A DNA stretch of 64,000 nucleotides. Source: Ammoniphilus oxalaticus. GTDB lineage: Bacteria; Bacillota; Bacilli; Aneurinibacillales; RAOX-1. Position 1 is the stretch's first letter. Each line of letters begins with the position of its first letter. A program made the position numbers and the translations under genes. This document shows, one piece after another, positions 44,037 through 53,497 of the stretch. Below the pieces are notes generated by a model. That model saw only the letters and a list, made by a program, of their open reading frames with translations. It had not been told where the DNA came from and searched no databases. The stretch lies in the NCBI RefSeq assembly GCF_003609605.1, contig NZ_MCHY01000008.1, positions 898,285 to 962,284 of the forward strand, read 5' to 3'.

Positions 44037-44237
44037 TTACACCCCAACGAAAACAATTTCAATACCAGGATGTTCCCTTTGTAATTTCATCACTTCATAC
44101 TTAATGTCATCGATATTGTGTCGCAAAACAGACAGTCGAGGCTTCTCCTTCATCTTCATATTTACTTTATCTTGTTCCCCGTATAACAATTGAGATTGGT
44201 TTAAGATGAGTTTAAACAGATCGATCGCCTCCTTCAT
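44037..44237 (-). CDS. Small unrecognised protein, up to 66 aa
   Basis: A helical N-terminus and a C-terminal IEIVFVGV strand. ATG 44237 has no upstream site, but AAGGAGG lies inside the first codons, 8 bases before a CTG at 44219, so translation may start at CTG and give 60 residues. Conserved-looking but not recognised. Confidence 0.5.
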   Translation of the reverse strand: MKEAIDLFKLILNQSQLLYGEQDKVNMKMKEKPRLSVLRHNIDDIKYEVMKLQREHPGIEIVFVGV

Positions 44238-44376
44238 TACTTTATTAGACTATACAACAAAACGAGCAAATACACACTATTTTTTTGGGGTTTTTTATTC
44301 TTTTTTTTTGGTGGGTTGACTACTTAAAAAAAAAGGAGCCGAGCGACTCGCTCGACCTCCCTTTACATGAGTATAA

Positions 44377-44670
44377 TTACCGCTTTTTATGGCAGTGGTT
44401 GTAGTGTTTATCGATATGATGGTGGTGATAATAGTGTTTATAGTGTGTGTGCGTTGATTCGCAGTGCTCCTGTCCATGGTGATGGTTAACCTCTTTTTCA
44501 ACCATGATCCCACACTTTTTTGCGTAATACGTCATTTTTACATAGAAGTATTTATAGTAGCGATAATGCTTCATATACTTTGATTTCGAGTGGCCTTTGT
44601 AGTGGCTGCATTTACCGGCATGATAATCAACCATCTTCTTATACTCATCATACTTTTTTTGGATTTCCAC
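44377..44670 (-). CDS. His/Tyr/Lys-rich small protein
   Basis: 97 aa with about 21 His and 16 Tyr. The second half is packed with His pairs and runs (NHHHGQEHCESTHTHYKHYY, then HHHHIDKHYNHCHKKR). GTG 44670 is preceded by AAAGGAGTG. Such composition suits metal binding (Ni, Zn, Cu) or a Tyr-cross-linked coat protein like the His-rich coat proteins of Bacillus; both are inference. It is convergent with nothing and stands alone before the cvfB-like gene. Confidence 0.6.
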   Translation of the reverse strand: MEIQKKYDEYKKMVDYHAGKCSHYKGHSKSKYMKHYRYYKYFYVKMTYYAKKCGIMVEKEVNHHHGQEHCESTHTHYKHYYHHHHIDKHYNHCHKKR

Positions 44671-44846
44671 GTTGAAATCACTCCTTTCAGCGCTGGCTTC
44701 ATACTCAGCTTATGTCTGTTAGGAAACATGCGGACTGGGTGAGTACCTGGTTTGCCAAAAATTAGACTTCAGTCTATACTGATGCGATTAGGTTAAAATG
44801 GGCGCGTTAGGGAAGAATGAATATTGTCGATAAAGGAGAGAATACG

Positions 44847-45707
44847 ATGTTAGAAACAGGTCAAATACGTACGTTGGAAGTGGCGCGAGAGGCTGCGTTT
44901 GGTTATTTTTTGAGTGATGGAGAGACGGATGTGCTCTTACATAAAAACGAAACAGAAGGCGTATTGCGCGAAGGACAAGAAATTGAAGTGTTTCTTTATA
45001 TGGATAATCAGGAGCGATTAGCGGCGACGATGCATCAACCGTTATTGCAGATGGGTCAGTTTGACTGGCTAAAAGTAACCGATGTGAACAAGCGCATGGG
45101 TGTTTTTCTAGACATGGGCATTCAAAAAGAGTTGCTTTTGTCTAAAGACGATCTACCTTTTAATTGGGCGCAGTGGCCACAGGTAGGGGACCGTGTGTTT
45201 GTTGGGTTGAAGCATGATCGCCGCGGGCGTCTGTTGGCCAAGCTGGGCTTGGATGTTGAGTTGGCTGAGCATGAAAAACAAGGAACGCGAGATCTGATCA
45301 ACACTGAAGTGTCTGGCAATGTGTATCGGGTCATTGAACCTGGCGCGTTTTTATTTACGGATGAAAACTACATCGCCTTTATCCACCGCGAAGATATGAA
45401 TGGGACAATTCGACTGGGTGAGTTCGTTACGGCTAGAGTGAAGAGCATCCGTGATGACGGACGGATTAATGTGACGCATCAAGCAAGCAAAAAAGAAGCA
45501 TACTATGATGATTCTGAATCGATTTTGCAAATATTGCAAGACCGCGGCGGGGCAATGCCTTTTACCGATAAAACGTCGCCGGAGACGATTCGAGAGCGGT
45601 TCGGGATCAGTAAAGCCGCTTTTAAACGGGCGATGGGTAAGCTGCTTAAAGAACGAAAAGTATACCAAGAGGAAGGCTGGACTTATTTAACCTCCATGAA
45701 GCAATGA
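44847..45707 (+). CDS. cvfB: CvfB-type S1 RNA-binding protein
   Basis: 286 aa. Three S1-like beta barrels (EAAFGYFLSDGETDVLLHKNE, VTDVNKRMGVFLDMGIQKELL, GNVYRVIEPGAFLFTDENYIAF) and a C-terminal winged helix (ETIRERFGISKAAFKRAMGKLL). This is the CvfB/YitL layout; in Staphylococcus it regulates virulence genes by binding RNA. ATG 44847 follows AAAGGAG; an ATG at 44817 is less likely. Downstream is the DUF421 gene. Confidence 0.85.
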   Translation: MLETGQIRTLEVAREAAFGYFLSDGETDVLLHKNETEGVLREGQEIEVFLYMDNQERLAATMHQPLLQMGQFDWLKVTDVNKRMGVFLDMGIQKELLLSKDDLPFNWAQWPQVGDRVFVGLKHDRRGRLLAKLGLDVELAEHEKQGTRDLINTEVSGNVYRVIEPGAFLFTDENYIAFIHREDMNGTIRLGEFVTARVKSIRDDGRINVTHQASKKEAYYDDSESILQILQDRGGAMPFTDKTSPETIRERFGISKAAFKRAMGKLLKERKVYQEEGWTYLTSMKQ

Positions 45708-45739
45708 TAACAACATAGTCACGAAGGAGGCGCTTCTTA

Positions 45740-46462
45740 ATGTTCGAGTTTTGGCAGGGGGATGGACACCTCACGATTTCAAACTTCATCGTTCGAGCGC
45801 TGGTCGCTTATGTTTTCTTATTCGGGATCATTAAATTTATCGGTCAACGCACGATGAGTAACTTGCAATCGACTGATTTTTTATTTGCGATCGTGATCGG
45901 GGATGTGATTGGTGAACCGCTCATTAACGGGGACATCAGTTTGACAGGTCCCTTTACAGTTGCTGTTACGTTAACCTTGATTCATTATTTCATTACATTT
46001 GTGTCTATGAAATCGGCAAAAATCAGGCGGTTTGTCGACGAAAAACCGATGGTTTTAGTTTCAAGAGGGAAGATCTTGCGTTCCATGATGAAGAAAACCA
46101 AGATTACGTTGGACATGCTCTTAATGGCGATGCGGATGAACAACGTGTCGCGGATGTCTGATGTGCAATTGGCTGTGCTAGAACCGAACGGCGACATCAG
46201 TATTATTACGAAAGAACAAGCGCAGAGCAACAACAATTCGTCGAAAAAAGACACCTCTCCCGAAGTGATGATGCCGAGTGTGCTGATTGAGGATGGTAAC
46301 GTGATCAAGTCTAACTTAGAAAAGCGTAATTTGGATGAAACATGGTTGAAGCAGCAATTGAAAGCGCAGGGTGTTCACGATCCAAACGATGTTTTTTTGG
46401 CTCTGCTGGAATCGGGCGAACAGCTTTACGTATCTAAAAAAGAAGAACCGTACCTCCATTAA
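45740..46462 (+). CDS. DUF421 (YetF-type) membrane protein
   Basis: 240 aa. Three membrane helices at the N-terminus (FIVRALVAYVFLFGIIKFIG, FLFAIVIGDVIGEPL, FTVAVTLTLIHYFITF) and two DUF421-type cytosolic domains (FVDEKPMVLVSRGKILRSMM, ISIITKEQAQ, and a C-terminal helix). In spore formers YetF-type proteins are linked to germination complexes (2Duf family), but this copy is not placed near ger genes. AAGGAGG precedes ATG. Confidence 0.85.
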   Translation: MFEFWQGDGHLTISNFIVRALVAYVFLFGIIKFIGQRTMSNLQSTDFLFAIVIGDVIGEPLINGDISLTGPFTVAVTLTLIHYFITFVSMKSAKIRRFVDEKPMVLVSRGKILRSMMKKTKITLDMLLMAMRMNNVSRMSDVQLAVLEPNGDISIITKEQAQSNNNSSKKDTSPEVMMPSVLIEDGNVIKSNLEKRNLDETWLKQQLKAQGVHDPNDVFLALLESGEQLYVSKKEEPYLH

Positions 46463-46470
46463 AACGAACA

Positions 46471-46502
46471 AGACAAGGTCTCATAGCGGCCTTGTCTTTT
46501 TG
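46471..46502 (+). terminator. Rho-independent terminator
   Basis: AGACAAGG pairs with CCTTGTCT and five Ts follow, ending the DUF421 gene. Confidence 0.85.
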
Positions 46503-46895
46503 TTGTGGGAGGCGGAGAGATCAGGAGCACGTGGTTATCTGACCCTTCGCGGAAATCACGTCGTAAAGCAGTTGATCAGGACGCGTTTGTTCAAGGATTT
46601 TCAAAACGCGCGTCATGACTCGCTCCATCAGGACGTGTCTAGCCGAAAAATGGAGGTTGATGCGTCGTGAATGGCGCTAGTCACGAGATAGATCATCAAG
46701 TCGCGTTCAGCCAGCCGAAATAACGGTGGAAATGGGTCGTGATCCGATTGATTTGATCGCGTCGGATCGAGCTTCCGAGGGAACCGAGGTTTAATGACAA
46801 AACTAGAAGAAAAATTTGGATATTCGTCAAAGGATTCGACAGACAAAAAATAGAAAATTATGGTATGATCATTTTCGAAGGAAGGAAGTGAACGA
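46503..46895. other. Gene-free stretch
   Basis: About 390 bases with no credible reading frame. It is richer in GC than most spacers here in its first 300 bases and holds scattered direct similarities around ATCAGGA(C/G)C(A/G)CGT, possibly eroded repeats. The last 50 bases are AT-rich with TATGAT, a possible promoter -10 for the gene at 46896. Confidence 0.4.
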
Positions 46896-47438
46896 ATGGA
46901 AAACATAAAGGCGCTACATCAAATGACGAGTTCCGCCCTCCGCTTTGTTCAAGACGTAACGAATTATACAAAAAAACATGGGTACATTTTGCTTCATGAA
47001 CAGCCAAAAATACAGTGTCGCGCGAACGAGGCAGAGGAAAAAGAAGCGATAAGGGTCACCCAATCGATTTACGTCGCTGAGAGCGATATTGAGTTGACTG
47101 TAAATGGCTATTTCACTGAAACAGACGACCAAGAGATCACGGTGGAATCGACCTTTGATTTTTTGCTTGATGATTCCATTGCGATCAATCAAATTCATGA
47201 TTTTCTAAAACAAATTCGCGATGAACGCACCCACCACTTTTACATTAGCATTATGGGCTCGCAAGAAGAAGGATTTGCGGAGGATGAATTTTCTGTCGTT
47301 ATTCGAAAGAAACACCGGCTTGGCGACGAAGACGATACGTTTACGCAATGGGATTCATTCATCCAATTTATTCAGCAAGGTCAGGACGATTCGTCTCGAT
47401 TTTTACCCTTGGATCCGCCGCTTAGCCCAAAAGCTTGA
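46896..47438 (+). CDS. Unrecognised acidic protein, 180 aa
   Basis: Acidic alpha/beta protein. A helical start (IKALHQMTSSALRFVQDVT), a beta-rich middle (SIYVAESDIELTVNGYFTE) and an acidic C-terminus (GDEDDTFTQWDSFIQFIQQ). GAAGGAAGG precedes ATG. Not recognised. No membrane segments. Confidence 0.6.
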   Translation: MENIKALHQMTSSALRFVQDVTNYTKKHGYILLHEQPKIQCRANEAEEKEAIRVTQSIYVAESDIELTVNGYFTETDDQEITVESTFDFLLDDSIAINQIHDFLKQIRDERTHHFYISIMGSQEEGFAEDEFSVVIRKKHRLGDEDDTFTQWDSFIQFIQQGQDDSSRFLPLDPPLSPKA

Positions 47439-47561
47439 GCAAGCATACGTAAATATAAACATTTCAAAGAAGTAGCCGCGGCTGCTTCTTTTTTTGATTT
47501 AAGTGGACTTCATCTATTACTAAAATCCGAGGAATTTGCTATGATAGTACGGGTGATAAAA

Positions 47562-48239
47562 ATGAATAGACGAAATATGCAACGAATCCTCGATACATTA
47601 AAAGAAATGTTTCCAGACGCTCACTGCGAACTTACGCACGCCAATCCTTTTGAATTGACGATAGCTGTTTTGTTGAGCGCGCAAGCGACCGATAAAAAGG
47701 TGAATGAAGTAACAGAGAACTTATTCGATAAATATAAAACGCCCATGGATTATTTGGCTGTTCCGCTTGAGGAACTGGAGCAAGATATAAGACATATTGG
47801 CTTATATCGAAGTAAGGCTAAAAACATCCAAAAGCTTTGCCGCACCTTAATCGACGAACATGACGGACAAGTTCCCGAGACGTATGAGGAGCTAGTTAAA
47901 CTTGCGGGCGTCGGCCGTAAAACAGCGAATGTCGTTGTTTCTAACGCGTTTGGCGTGCCAAAAATTGCGGTTGATACGCATGTGGAGCGAGTTAGTAAAC
48001 GACTTGGCATCTGTCGCTGGAAGGACAGCGTGCTGGAAGTCGAGAAAACATTGATGAAAAAGATTCCCGAGCCTGAATGGACGGAAACGCATCATCGGTT
48101 AATCTTTTTCGGTCGCTACCATTGCAAAGCGCAAAATCCGGCTTGTGAGGTGTGCCCATTGCAAGACTTGTGTCGTGAAGGGAAGAAGCGATTGAGAAAA
48201 ATGGGCATCGTCCCACAGACAGCTGAAATGGAAAGTTAA
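47562..48239 (+). CDS. nth: Endonuclease III (DNA glycosylase/AP lyase)
   Basis: 225 aa, usual length. The helix-hairpin-helix LAGVGRKTANVVV holds the catalytic Lys, VDTHVERV the Asp, and the C-terminal iron-sulfur motif is C-x6-C-x2-C-x5-C (CKAQNPACEVCPLQDLC). It removes oxidised pyrimidines in base excision repair. ATG 47562 follows GGGTGA; an ATG at 47541 would add 7 residues. A terminator follows. Confidence 0.93.
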   Translation: MNRRNMQRILDTLKEMFPDAHCELTHANPFELTIAVLLSAQATDKKVNEVTENLFDKYKTPMDYLAVPLEELEQDIRHIGLYRSKAKNIQKLCRTLIDEHDGQVPETYEELVKLAGVGRKTANVVVSNAFGVPKIAVDTHVERVSKRLGICRWKDSVLEVEKTLMKKIPEPEWTETHHRLIFFGRYHCKAQNPACEVCPLQDLCREGKKRLRKMGIVPQTAEMES

Positions 48240-48255
48240 GCTTTTTAAAGAAAGA

Positions 48256-48303
48256 AGGGTCCTAGAGAATAGAGCATAAATCTATTCTTTCGGACCTTTT
48301 TTA
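48256..48303 (+). terminator. Rho-independent terminator of nth
   Basis: GGTCC...GAATAGA pairs with TCTATTC...GGACC, followed by TTTTTT. Confidence 0.85.
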
Positions 48304-48360
48304 TTCTTCTTTGAGTCAACTTGTTCATGAAGAAATAATTCGTCTACTGTTGAATTCCAA

Positions 48361-48716
48361 GGAGTCATCATCAAGGCAATGAAGACCCAACTTTGATTGG
48401 AATCTCTTCAAAGGAGTCATCATCAAAGCAATGAAGACCCGACTTTGATTGGAATCTCTTCCAAGGAGTCATCATCAAGGCAATGAAGACCCAACTTTGA
48501 TTGGAATCTCTTCCAAGGAGTCATCATCAAGGCAATGAAGACCTGACCTTGACAGGAATCTCTTCCTAGGAGTCATCATCAAGGCAATGAAGACCTGACT
48601 TTGACAGAAATCAAGTCCCAAGGGTCATCATCGAGGCAATGAAGATCCAATTTTGATTGAAATCTCTTCCAAGGAGTCGTCATCAAAGCAATGCAGACCC
48701 GACTTTGGCGGATAAC
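48361..48716. repeat. Tandem array of 52-bp repeats, A type
   Basis: Seven units start at 48361, 48413, 48465, 48517, 48569, about 48622 and 48673 (the last partial; the sixth has a 1-base deletion). Each holds GTCATCAT-N7-ATGAAGAC, an imperfect dyad (7 of 8 positions pair), followed by an A-type filler ending GGAATCTCTTCC, itself a small palindrome. 52 is not a multiple of 3 and no frame crosses the array. It lies between two convergent genes. The whole unit is conserved, so this is not a CRISPR with variable spacers. Confidence 0.9.
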
Positions 48717-48747
48717 GAAACCTCGCCGAAATCGCCCCTAAAACAAC

Positions 48748-48784
48748 AAAAAAGGCCAATCGGTTTCGATGGGCCTTTCGTTTT
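48748..48784 (-). terminator. Terminator of the 48798 gene
   Basis: AAAGGCC...GGCCTTTT hairpin followed on the minus strand by six Ts. It separates that gene from the repeat array. Confidence 0.75.
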
Positions 48785-48797
48785 TCCCTTTTCCAAG

Positions 48798-49028
48798 TTA
48801 AATCTTTTTAAAATTCTCGATGATTTGTTCGTATTCTTGATCGCGTCCCACAAACTCCTCTGGCTTGTAGTGGGAGTGGACCCAGTGCATCATTTCAGGG
48901 CGACTGTAGAAGACGTGTTTGTCTTCGCCCCATTCGCTGGAGATTTCGAGCACTTCGATTTTGGTTCCTTTTACATCGGCGAGAATCATATTCCAATTGT
49001 CTTGTTTGAATATTTCATACTTCGGCAT
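48798..49028 (-). CDS. Small unrecognised protein, 76 aa
   Basis: An alpha/beta protein with Trp, Asp and Glu clusters (NWNMILADVKGTKIEVLEIS, MMHWVHSHYKPEEFVGRDQE). AAAGGA precedes ATG. It lies 18 bases after the PBP gene and shares its direction, so probably one transcript. Function unknown. Confidence 0.6.
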   Translation of the reverse strand: MPKYEIFKQDNWNMILADVKGTKIEVLEISSEWGEDKHVFYSRPEMMHWVHSHYKPEEFVGRDQEYEQIIENFKKI

Positions 49029-49046
49029 GTCGACGAATCCTTTCTG

Positions 49047-51053
49047 TTAAGGGGTATTTTCTGTATTTTCTTGGGTTGGCGGCGGACCCGCTAACCCAAT
49101 GTATTTATCATATATATCAAAGATGCCTCTGGCAATATAGGTTGCAGAGTTTGTGCCCCGACCTGCTTCTGGAACGATGACCGCAACCGCTAATTTCGGG
49201 TTATGAGCGGGGGAGTAACCAATAAATGTCGCGTTTTCGACAGAACGTCTTTTGCCCTTAAAATAAATATCTTGCTGTGATGTTCCTGTTTTGGCCGCGA
49301 CCGCGTGTGGAAAGCCTTGGAAGGGGCGATACGCGGTCCCTCCTGCTTGAGAAGAGGCCATAATCATTCCTTCGCGCACAACATTCCAATACGTGTCGGG
49401 CAATTCGAGCTTATCGAGCGTTTCGGGTTCCGTTTTCTGAATGACGCCGTTCGTTTCAATTCGATCAACAATTTGCGGACGCAATCGCTCGCCTTTATTA
49501 GCGAGAGTCATTGCGAATTGGGCTAATTGCATTGTTGTAAAGCGTTGCTGCTGACCAAAAGAAGCTTGGACTAATCCCGCTAGGTTACTGATCTGCGAGC
49601 TTGTATCAATATAGTCTTCTGTTCCTGAGCTTTCAAAAGGAAGCATCACGCCTGTGCGCACGCCAAGCCCGAAATGATGATGATACTGCTGGAAAGTGGT
49701 GACGGGATTTTTGACATTTCTAACCATGCTATCCGCAATTCTTGCCATATACGTATTGGATGATCGTTGCAACGCGATTTGCGGAGTGAGCAATCCGAGA
49801 TTGCGGCGCCCGGCATTCGTAATCGTGTCCGTCCCTCTTCCATAACGGTAGGCCCCTGGATCTTGCCAACGATCACCTGGCGCGATCAGTTTTTCATTGA
49901 GACCGATGAGCACAGTCAAAGGTTTAATGACCGAACCGATCGGAACGATCGAATACGGGTGGCCTTGAGCTTCTTCGAATGCCCGAGGACGCACGTCATG
50001 CGAGGCGCTGCGAATGGCCCCGTTCGTCACCGCAAATTGAATATCCTGATAGCGTTCGGTGCTTACGCCACGCACCCATTCGTTTGGATCGTATTTCGGG
50101 TGACTGACCATCATCGCAATGTTGCCAGTTTCTATCTCAAGCGCGACGACATAGGCATTTTTTGCGTTGCGTAGATCGCCATGTCCGCCCCCAGAGCGGA
50201 GCTTGGTTAAATAGTTGGCGACAAAAGCTTCCGCATCTGCTTGGGCGCGATGATCGATCGTCAAATATAAGTTGCTGCCTGGCTTTGGATTCGTTACTTC
50301 TAATTCTTCCAACAAAGTGCCACGGGCATTGACTAACAGTTTTTTGGCCCCATTTTCACCAACAAGCGTGTCCTCATAACTAAATTCAACGCCATCTACC
50401 CCGACATACTGATTGGGTAAATAGTGCTCTTTTCGTTCCACATAATAGTCGCTGACACTGTTGGTGTTTTCTGCAGTTGCGTAGGGACGCACATAGCCGA
50501 TCGCTTGCACCGCGATTTGCTCTTTATATTGTCGCACGGGTTTGACAACAACATCGATCCCTTTAAATTCTGAACGATTTTCGGCGAGGGTTGTCATCTC
50601 ATCAATTTCGAGGTAAAGCTTCAGATCTTTTTCTAAAAACTTTGGATCTTTTCGGGCAACACGCTCTCCATTAGCATCATACCCTGTATCCATCTTTTTT
50701 AAAATGTCTTCAACGGGTTGGTTGAGAATGGGAGCGATTCGATTGGCCAAATTCAAAATATAGTCCTTACCCATCCATTCTTCCTCGTTAAAAACAGCCG
50801 TATACGAAATTTTATTATCAACGAGCACATGCCCATTTTTATCGAGAATATTACCTCGCGGCGCGGGGATTGGAATCATTTGAATTGAGTTTTCATTTGC
50901 GATTTGCAAGTATTCTTCCCCTTTTACAATTTGCACGACGGCTAAACGGATGATCAAGGCGGCGAAGAAGATGAAAACAATCGTAAACAACAGTTGCGCT
51001 CGGCGAGAAATCATACTTTCTTGTTGCTTTTTTTTCTCTTCATTGTAAAGCAT
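49047..51053 (-). CDS. Class B penicillin-binding protein (PBP2/MrdA-like transpeptidase)
   Basis: 668 aa. A membrane anchor (LLFTIVFIFFAALIIRLAVV), a dimerisation domain (PAPRGNILDKNGHVL), and the transpeptidase with SVIK (active Ser), SSN and KTGTS in order. It cross-links peptidoglycan during elongation or sporulation. ATG 51053 follows AGAGG; an in-frame start 270 bases upstream adds an unsupported hydrophobic N-terminus and overlaps the divergent gene. A proline-rich tail ends the protein. Confidence 0.88.
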   Translation of the reverse strand: MLYNEEKKKQQESMISRRAQLLFTIVFIFFAALIIRLAVVQIVKGEEYLQIANENSIQMIPIPAPRGNILDKNGHVLVDNKISYTAVFNEEEWMGKDYILNLANRIAPILNQPVEDILKKMDTGYDANGERVARKDPKFLEKDLKLYLEIDEMTTLAENRSEFKGIDVVVKPVRQYKEQIAVQAIGYVRPYATAENTNSVSDYYVERKEHYLPNQYVGVDGVEFSYEDTLVGENGAKKLLVNARGTLLEELEVTNPKPGSNLYLTIDHRAQADAEAFVANYLTKLRSGGGHGDLRNAKNAYVVALEIETGNIAMMVSHPKYDPNEWVRGVSTERYQDIQFAVTNGAIRSASHDVRPRAFEEAQGHPYSIVPIGSVIKPLTVLIGLNEKLIAPGDRWQDPGAYRYGRGTDTITNAGRRNLGLLTPQIALQRSSNTYMARIADSMVRNVKNPVTTFQQYHHHFGLGVRTGVMLPFESSGTEDYIDTSSQISNLAGLVQASFGQQQRFTTMQLAQFAMTLANKGERLRPQIVDRIETNGVIQKTEPETLDKLELPDTYWNVVREGMIMASSQAGGTAYRPFQGFPHAVAAKTGTSQQDIYFKGKRRSVENATFIGYSPAHNPKLAVAVIVPEAGRGTNSATYIARGIFDIYDKYIGLAGPPPTQENTENTP

Positions 51054-51257
51054 GGTCCATTCCTCTTTCTTTAGCACTTCATTTTTAGCATACCCTTTTA
51101 TAGTATCAGATTTTTGTCGAAGTTGCTCTATTTGTCCAAATGGGCTCGCCGACTTTAAAAAAGGGCGTATTTGAATGAGGGTTCCCTGCATAGTATATAA
51201 GACAAAAACGCTTACAACAAACTGTAAAAATAGCAAAAATATGTAGAGGGTGAGAGG

Positions 51258-51566
51258 ATGATGAAGACGAAAGTTCGTTTCAAAAAGGGAGACATGGTCA
51301 GAGTCATTAATCCGAACAATCACTTCTTCAACGAAGTTGCTGAAATCCTCCTGTTTGATGTTTTCACGAACAAATATCTACTACAATTTAACAATGGATA
51401 TAAAAGCGAAATGTATCATTATGACTTGGCCAAATATCTCACCTATCGAGAACAGCGCGCATTGCAAAAAGCTCATTTGTTTCAACTGGCGGATTTGGCT
51501 CTGAATGTAAAGGACCGAGAATGGTTTGACGAAATTGCCAAACGGCTGAAAGATTATAAAAATTAA
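51258..51566 (+). CDS. IDEAL-domain-like protein
   Basis: 102 aa. A KOW/SH3-like start (FKKGDMVRVINPNNHFFNEV) and a C-terminal helix pair LFQLADLALNVKDREWFDEIAKRLKDYKN, split here as LADLALNVKDREWF and EIAKRL, which fits the IDEAL motif seen in Bacillales adaptor-like proteins. Tandem ATGs at 51258 and 51261 follow GGTGAGAGG. It diverges from the PBP gene. Confidence 0.6.
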   Translation: MMKTKVRFKKGDMVRVINPNNHFFNEVAEILLFDVFTNKYLLQFNNGYKSEMYHYDLAKYLTYREQRALQKAHLFQLADLALNVKDREWFDEIAKRLKDYKN

Positions 51567-51616
51567 TGTTCACTCGGATGAGCGGTTGTTCTAAACAGTC
51601 GTCGGTACGATGGGAA

Positions 51617-51655
51617 GGGCTGACTTCATCCGAGGTCAGCCTCTTGTTTTGGGTT
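51617..51655 (+). terminator. Rho-independent terminator
   Basis: GGCTGACT...AGGTCAGCC hairpin with a CTCTTGTTTT tail. Confidence 0.7.
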
Positions 51656-51660
51656 TGCTA

Positions 51661-52401
51661 TTAGATTTCTCTATATTCTGTTTCCAAAATGCGTTCTTCC
51701 CGTTGTTTGATTTGTTCACGTTCTTGTTCCAATCGTTTTTCTTCTAGCAGCATCTGTTCTGTGACCGCTTCATTTCGGATCAAGCTGATGTAGGCAAGTA
51801 GGGCGGCTTTCAGGTGTCGGGTTTCAGGTTCCGTCGTTGTCACGCGGCGTTGCAAAAAAGCGGAGATGGGAAAAAGGACTTTTTGGTCCATCGGTTTCAA
51901 AAATCGGGGGATCGCCCATCCGGCAATCAGAGCAACGAGCGCTGCTAGGTGACCGCCAAGCGGCCACCATCCGATCAGAAACACGATATAAAAGGTAACA
52001 GCCAGATTGGTCGAACAGTTGCGATTGACTATTGAGCTCGCCCGCACCCGTTCTAGCGCATCCAGCGTTTTTTTACCATGGTAACTAAATACTTTATGCT
52101 CGGCGCCGTGATATTGTTTCAGGGAATGTGGAAACATAAAATGATAGCCGAACGCGAGCAGTAAGAGCCAATAGAAAGGAAAGGTCGGTTGACGACTGAT
52201 CCATACGAAAGCGGCGATCAATATAAGTAAGAAGTAAAATGGAACAGAAAACAAGGTTCGATATATAAAAAAACGCATGCCCTGATTGTCGAGTTTATAA
52301 ATCTTCGTAACAACTTCGTTATCTTTTAAGATCGTGGCATGGGCCAAATGGTGTTTATTCATAAAAAAGACGCCTTTTGGGTAAGACATCCCTCGTATCA
52401 T
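51661..52401 (-). CDS. DUF1385 (YqhQ-like) membrane protein
   Basis: 246 aa. The family signature QYHGAEHKVFSYHGKKT is followed by RNCSTNLAV in place of the usual HPRCGT. There are four membrane helices and a Glu/Arg-rich coiled-coil tail (EKRLEQEREQIKQREERIL). In Bacillus YqhQ is near membrane-lipid and efp genes; its role is unknown. AAGGAG precedes ATG 52401 at 6 bases, better than an ATG at 52362. Confidence 0.75.
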   Translation of the reverse strand: MIRGMSYPKGVFFMNKHHLAHATILKDNEVVTKIYKLDNQGMRFFIYRTLFSVPFYFLLILIAAFVWISRQPTFPFYWLLLLAFGYHFMFPHSLKQYHGAEHKVFSYHGKKTLDALERVRASSIVNRNCSTNLAVTFYIVFLIGWWPLGGHLAALVALIAGWAIPRFLKPMDQKVLFPISAFLQRRVTTTEPETRHLKAALLAYISLIRNEAVTEQMLLEEKRLEQEREQIKQREERILETEYREI

Positions 52402-52537
52402 AGTATTCTCCTTTTTAAAAATTTATGCCTTATTATCTATTAGTTTAGCGCGCAAAGCATGTGGATGTAATGTAAACGATTGGGGAGTATGCAAATGAAG
52501 AGTGGAATCGTCATTGTCGATACGGGAGTTGGGATTG

Positions 52538-53497
52538 ATGACGCATGACAGACATGCAAAGCAGTTGCGAACCTGGACAGAGCAGGCGCGACGGTACACA
52601 CGTGAAGGTAAAAGCGCGGATTACATTCCAGCCCTGGCCCAGGTTGATCCGAGCCAGCTTGGCGTTTGTATTGTAGGTAAGGAGGGGAGATTGGTCGCTG
52701 GCGATAGTGATGTCTCCTTTACGCTACAAAGTATTTCGAAAATCATTAGCTTCATGGTTGCTTGTTTAGAATGCGGCATCGATTGTGTTTTGGAGCGTGT
52801 CGATGTCGAGCCGACCGGAGATGCGTTCGATTCAATTATTCGATTGGAAGCCTCGCGCACAGGCAAGCCGTTTAACCCGATGATTAACGCGGGGGCGCTA
52901 ACGATTGCTTCGTTATTGCCTGGGGGTACGCCAACGGAAAAATTAAATCGACTGCAAAGTTGGTTGGAAATGTGGATTGGTAGACGATTGCCCCTCAATC
53001 AAACGGTATTTGAGTCGGAATGGAAGACCGCTAATCGGAATCGAGCCATCGCTTACTACTTAAAGGAAACCGACTATTTGCAAGGTGACGTGGAAGACGT
53101 TTTGGAAGTGTATCTGAAATTATGTTCGCTAGAAGTCCGTTTAGACGATCTCGCCTTGATCGGTTGGATTCTGGCCTTGGATGGCTATCATCCGTTACGT
53201 CAAACGCAAGTGATCCCGAAACGGTTAGCCCGATTGACAAAAGCGATCATGGTCACGTGCGGGATGTACAATGCTTCCGGTAAATTCGCGGCATTCGTTG
53301 GTTTACCCGCAAAAAGCGGTGTCTCAGGGGGGATTCTTTGCGCGATGCCGCCGCGACTGCGTTCGAAACAAATGCCATTTCGTGAAGGGTGCGGGATTGG
53401 CGTGTACGGGCCTGCAATCGGCGATGATGGAAACAGTGTGGCAGGCGTGAAGTTGTTACAACAGTTAAGCGAGCAATGGGATGTTAATCTTTTTTAA
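52538..53497 (+). CDS. glsA: Glutaminase
   Basis: 319 aa, normal family length. The serine-dependent fold shows the catalytic SISK (Ser65, Lys68), FNPMINAGAL, ETDYLQGDVEDVLEVYLKLCSL and CGMYNASGKFA, with the late SGVSGGI loop. It hydrolyses glutamine to glutamate and ammonia. ATG 52538 has GGGAG about 10 bases upstream; an in-frame GTG at 52502 is less supported. A short upstream frame from 52491 overlaps the start region. Confidence 0.92.
   Translation: MTHDRHAKQLRTWTEQARRYTREGKSADYIPALAQVDPSQLGVCIVGKEGRLVAGDSDVSFTLQSISKIISFMVACLECGIDCVLERVDVEPTGDAFDSIIRLEASRTGKPFNPMINAGALTIASLLPGGTPTEKLNRLQSWLEMWIGRRLPLNQTVFESEWKTANRNRAIAYYLKETDYLQGDVEDVLEVYLKLCSLEVRLDDLALIGWILALDGYHPLRQTQVIPKRLARLTKAIMVTCGMYNASGKFAAFVGLPAKSGVSGGILCAMPPRLRSKQMPFREGCGIGVYGPAIGDDGNSVAGVKLLQQLSEQWDVNLF

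Noticed and set aside
46503..46895. A decayed repeat array or insertion sequence
   Set aside because: The scattered ATCAGGA-like matches have no steady period, and no transposase or terminal inverted repeats are visible.
48361..48716. A CRISPR array
   Set aside because: The whole 52-bp unit is conserved, there are no variable spacers, no repeat of the usual 24-37 bases and no cas genes in the window.
52491..52547. A nucleoside hydrolase start (IVIVDTGVGIDDA resembles DTDPGIDDA) before glutaminase
   Set aside because: The frame is only 18 residues, a key Asp is Gly, and nothing else of the family follows. Chance or a minor leader.
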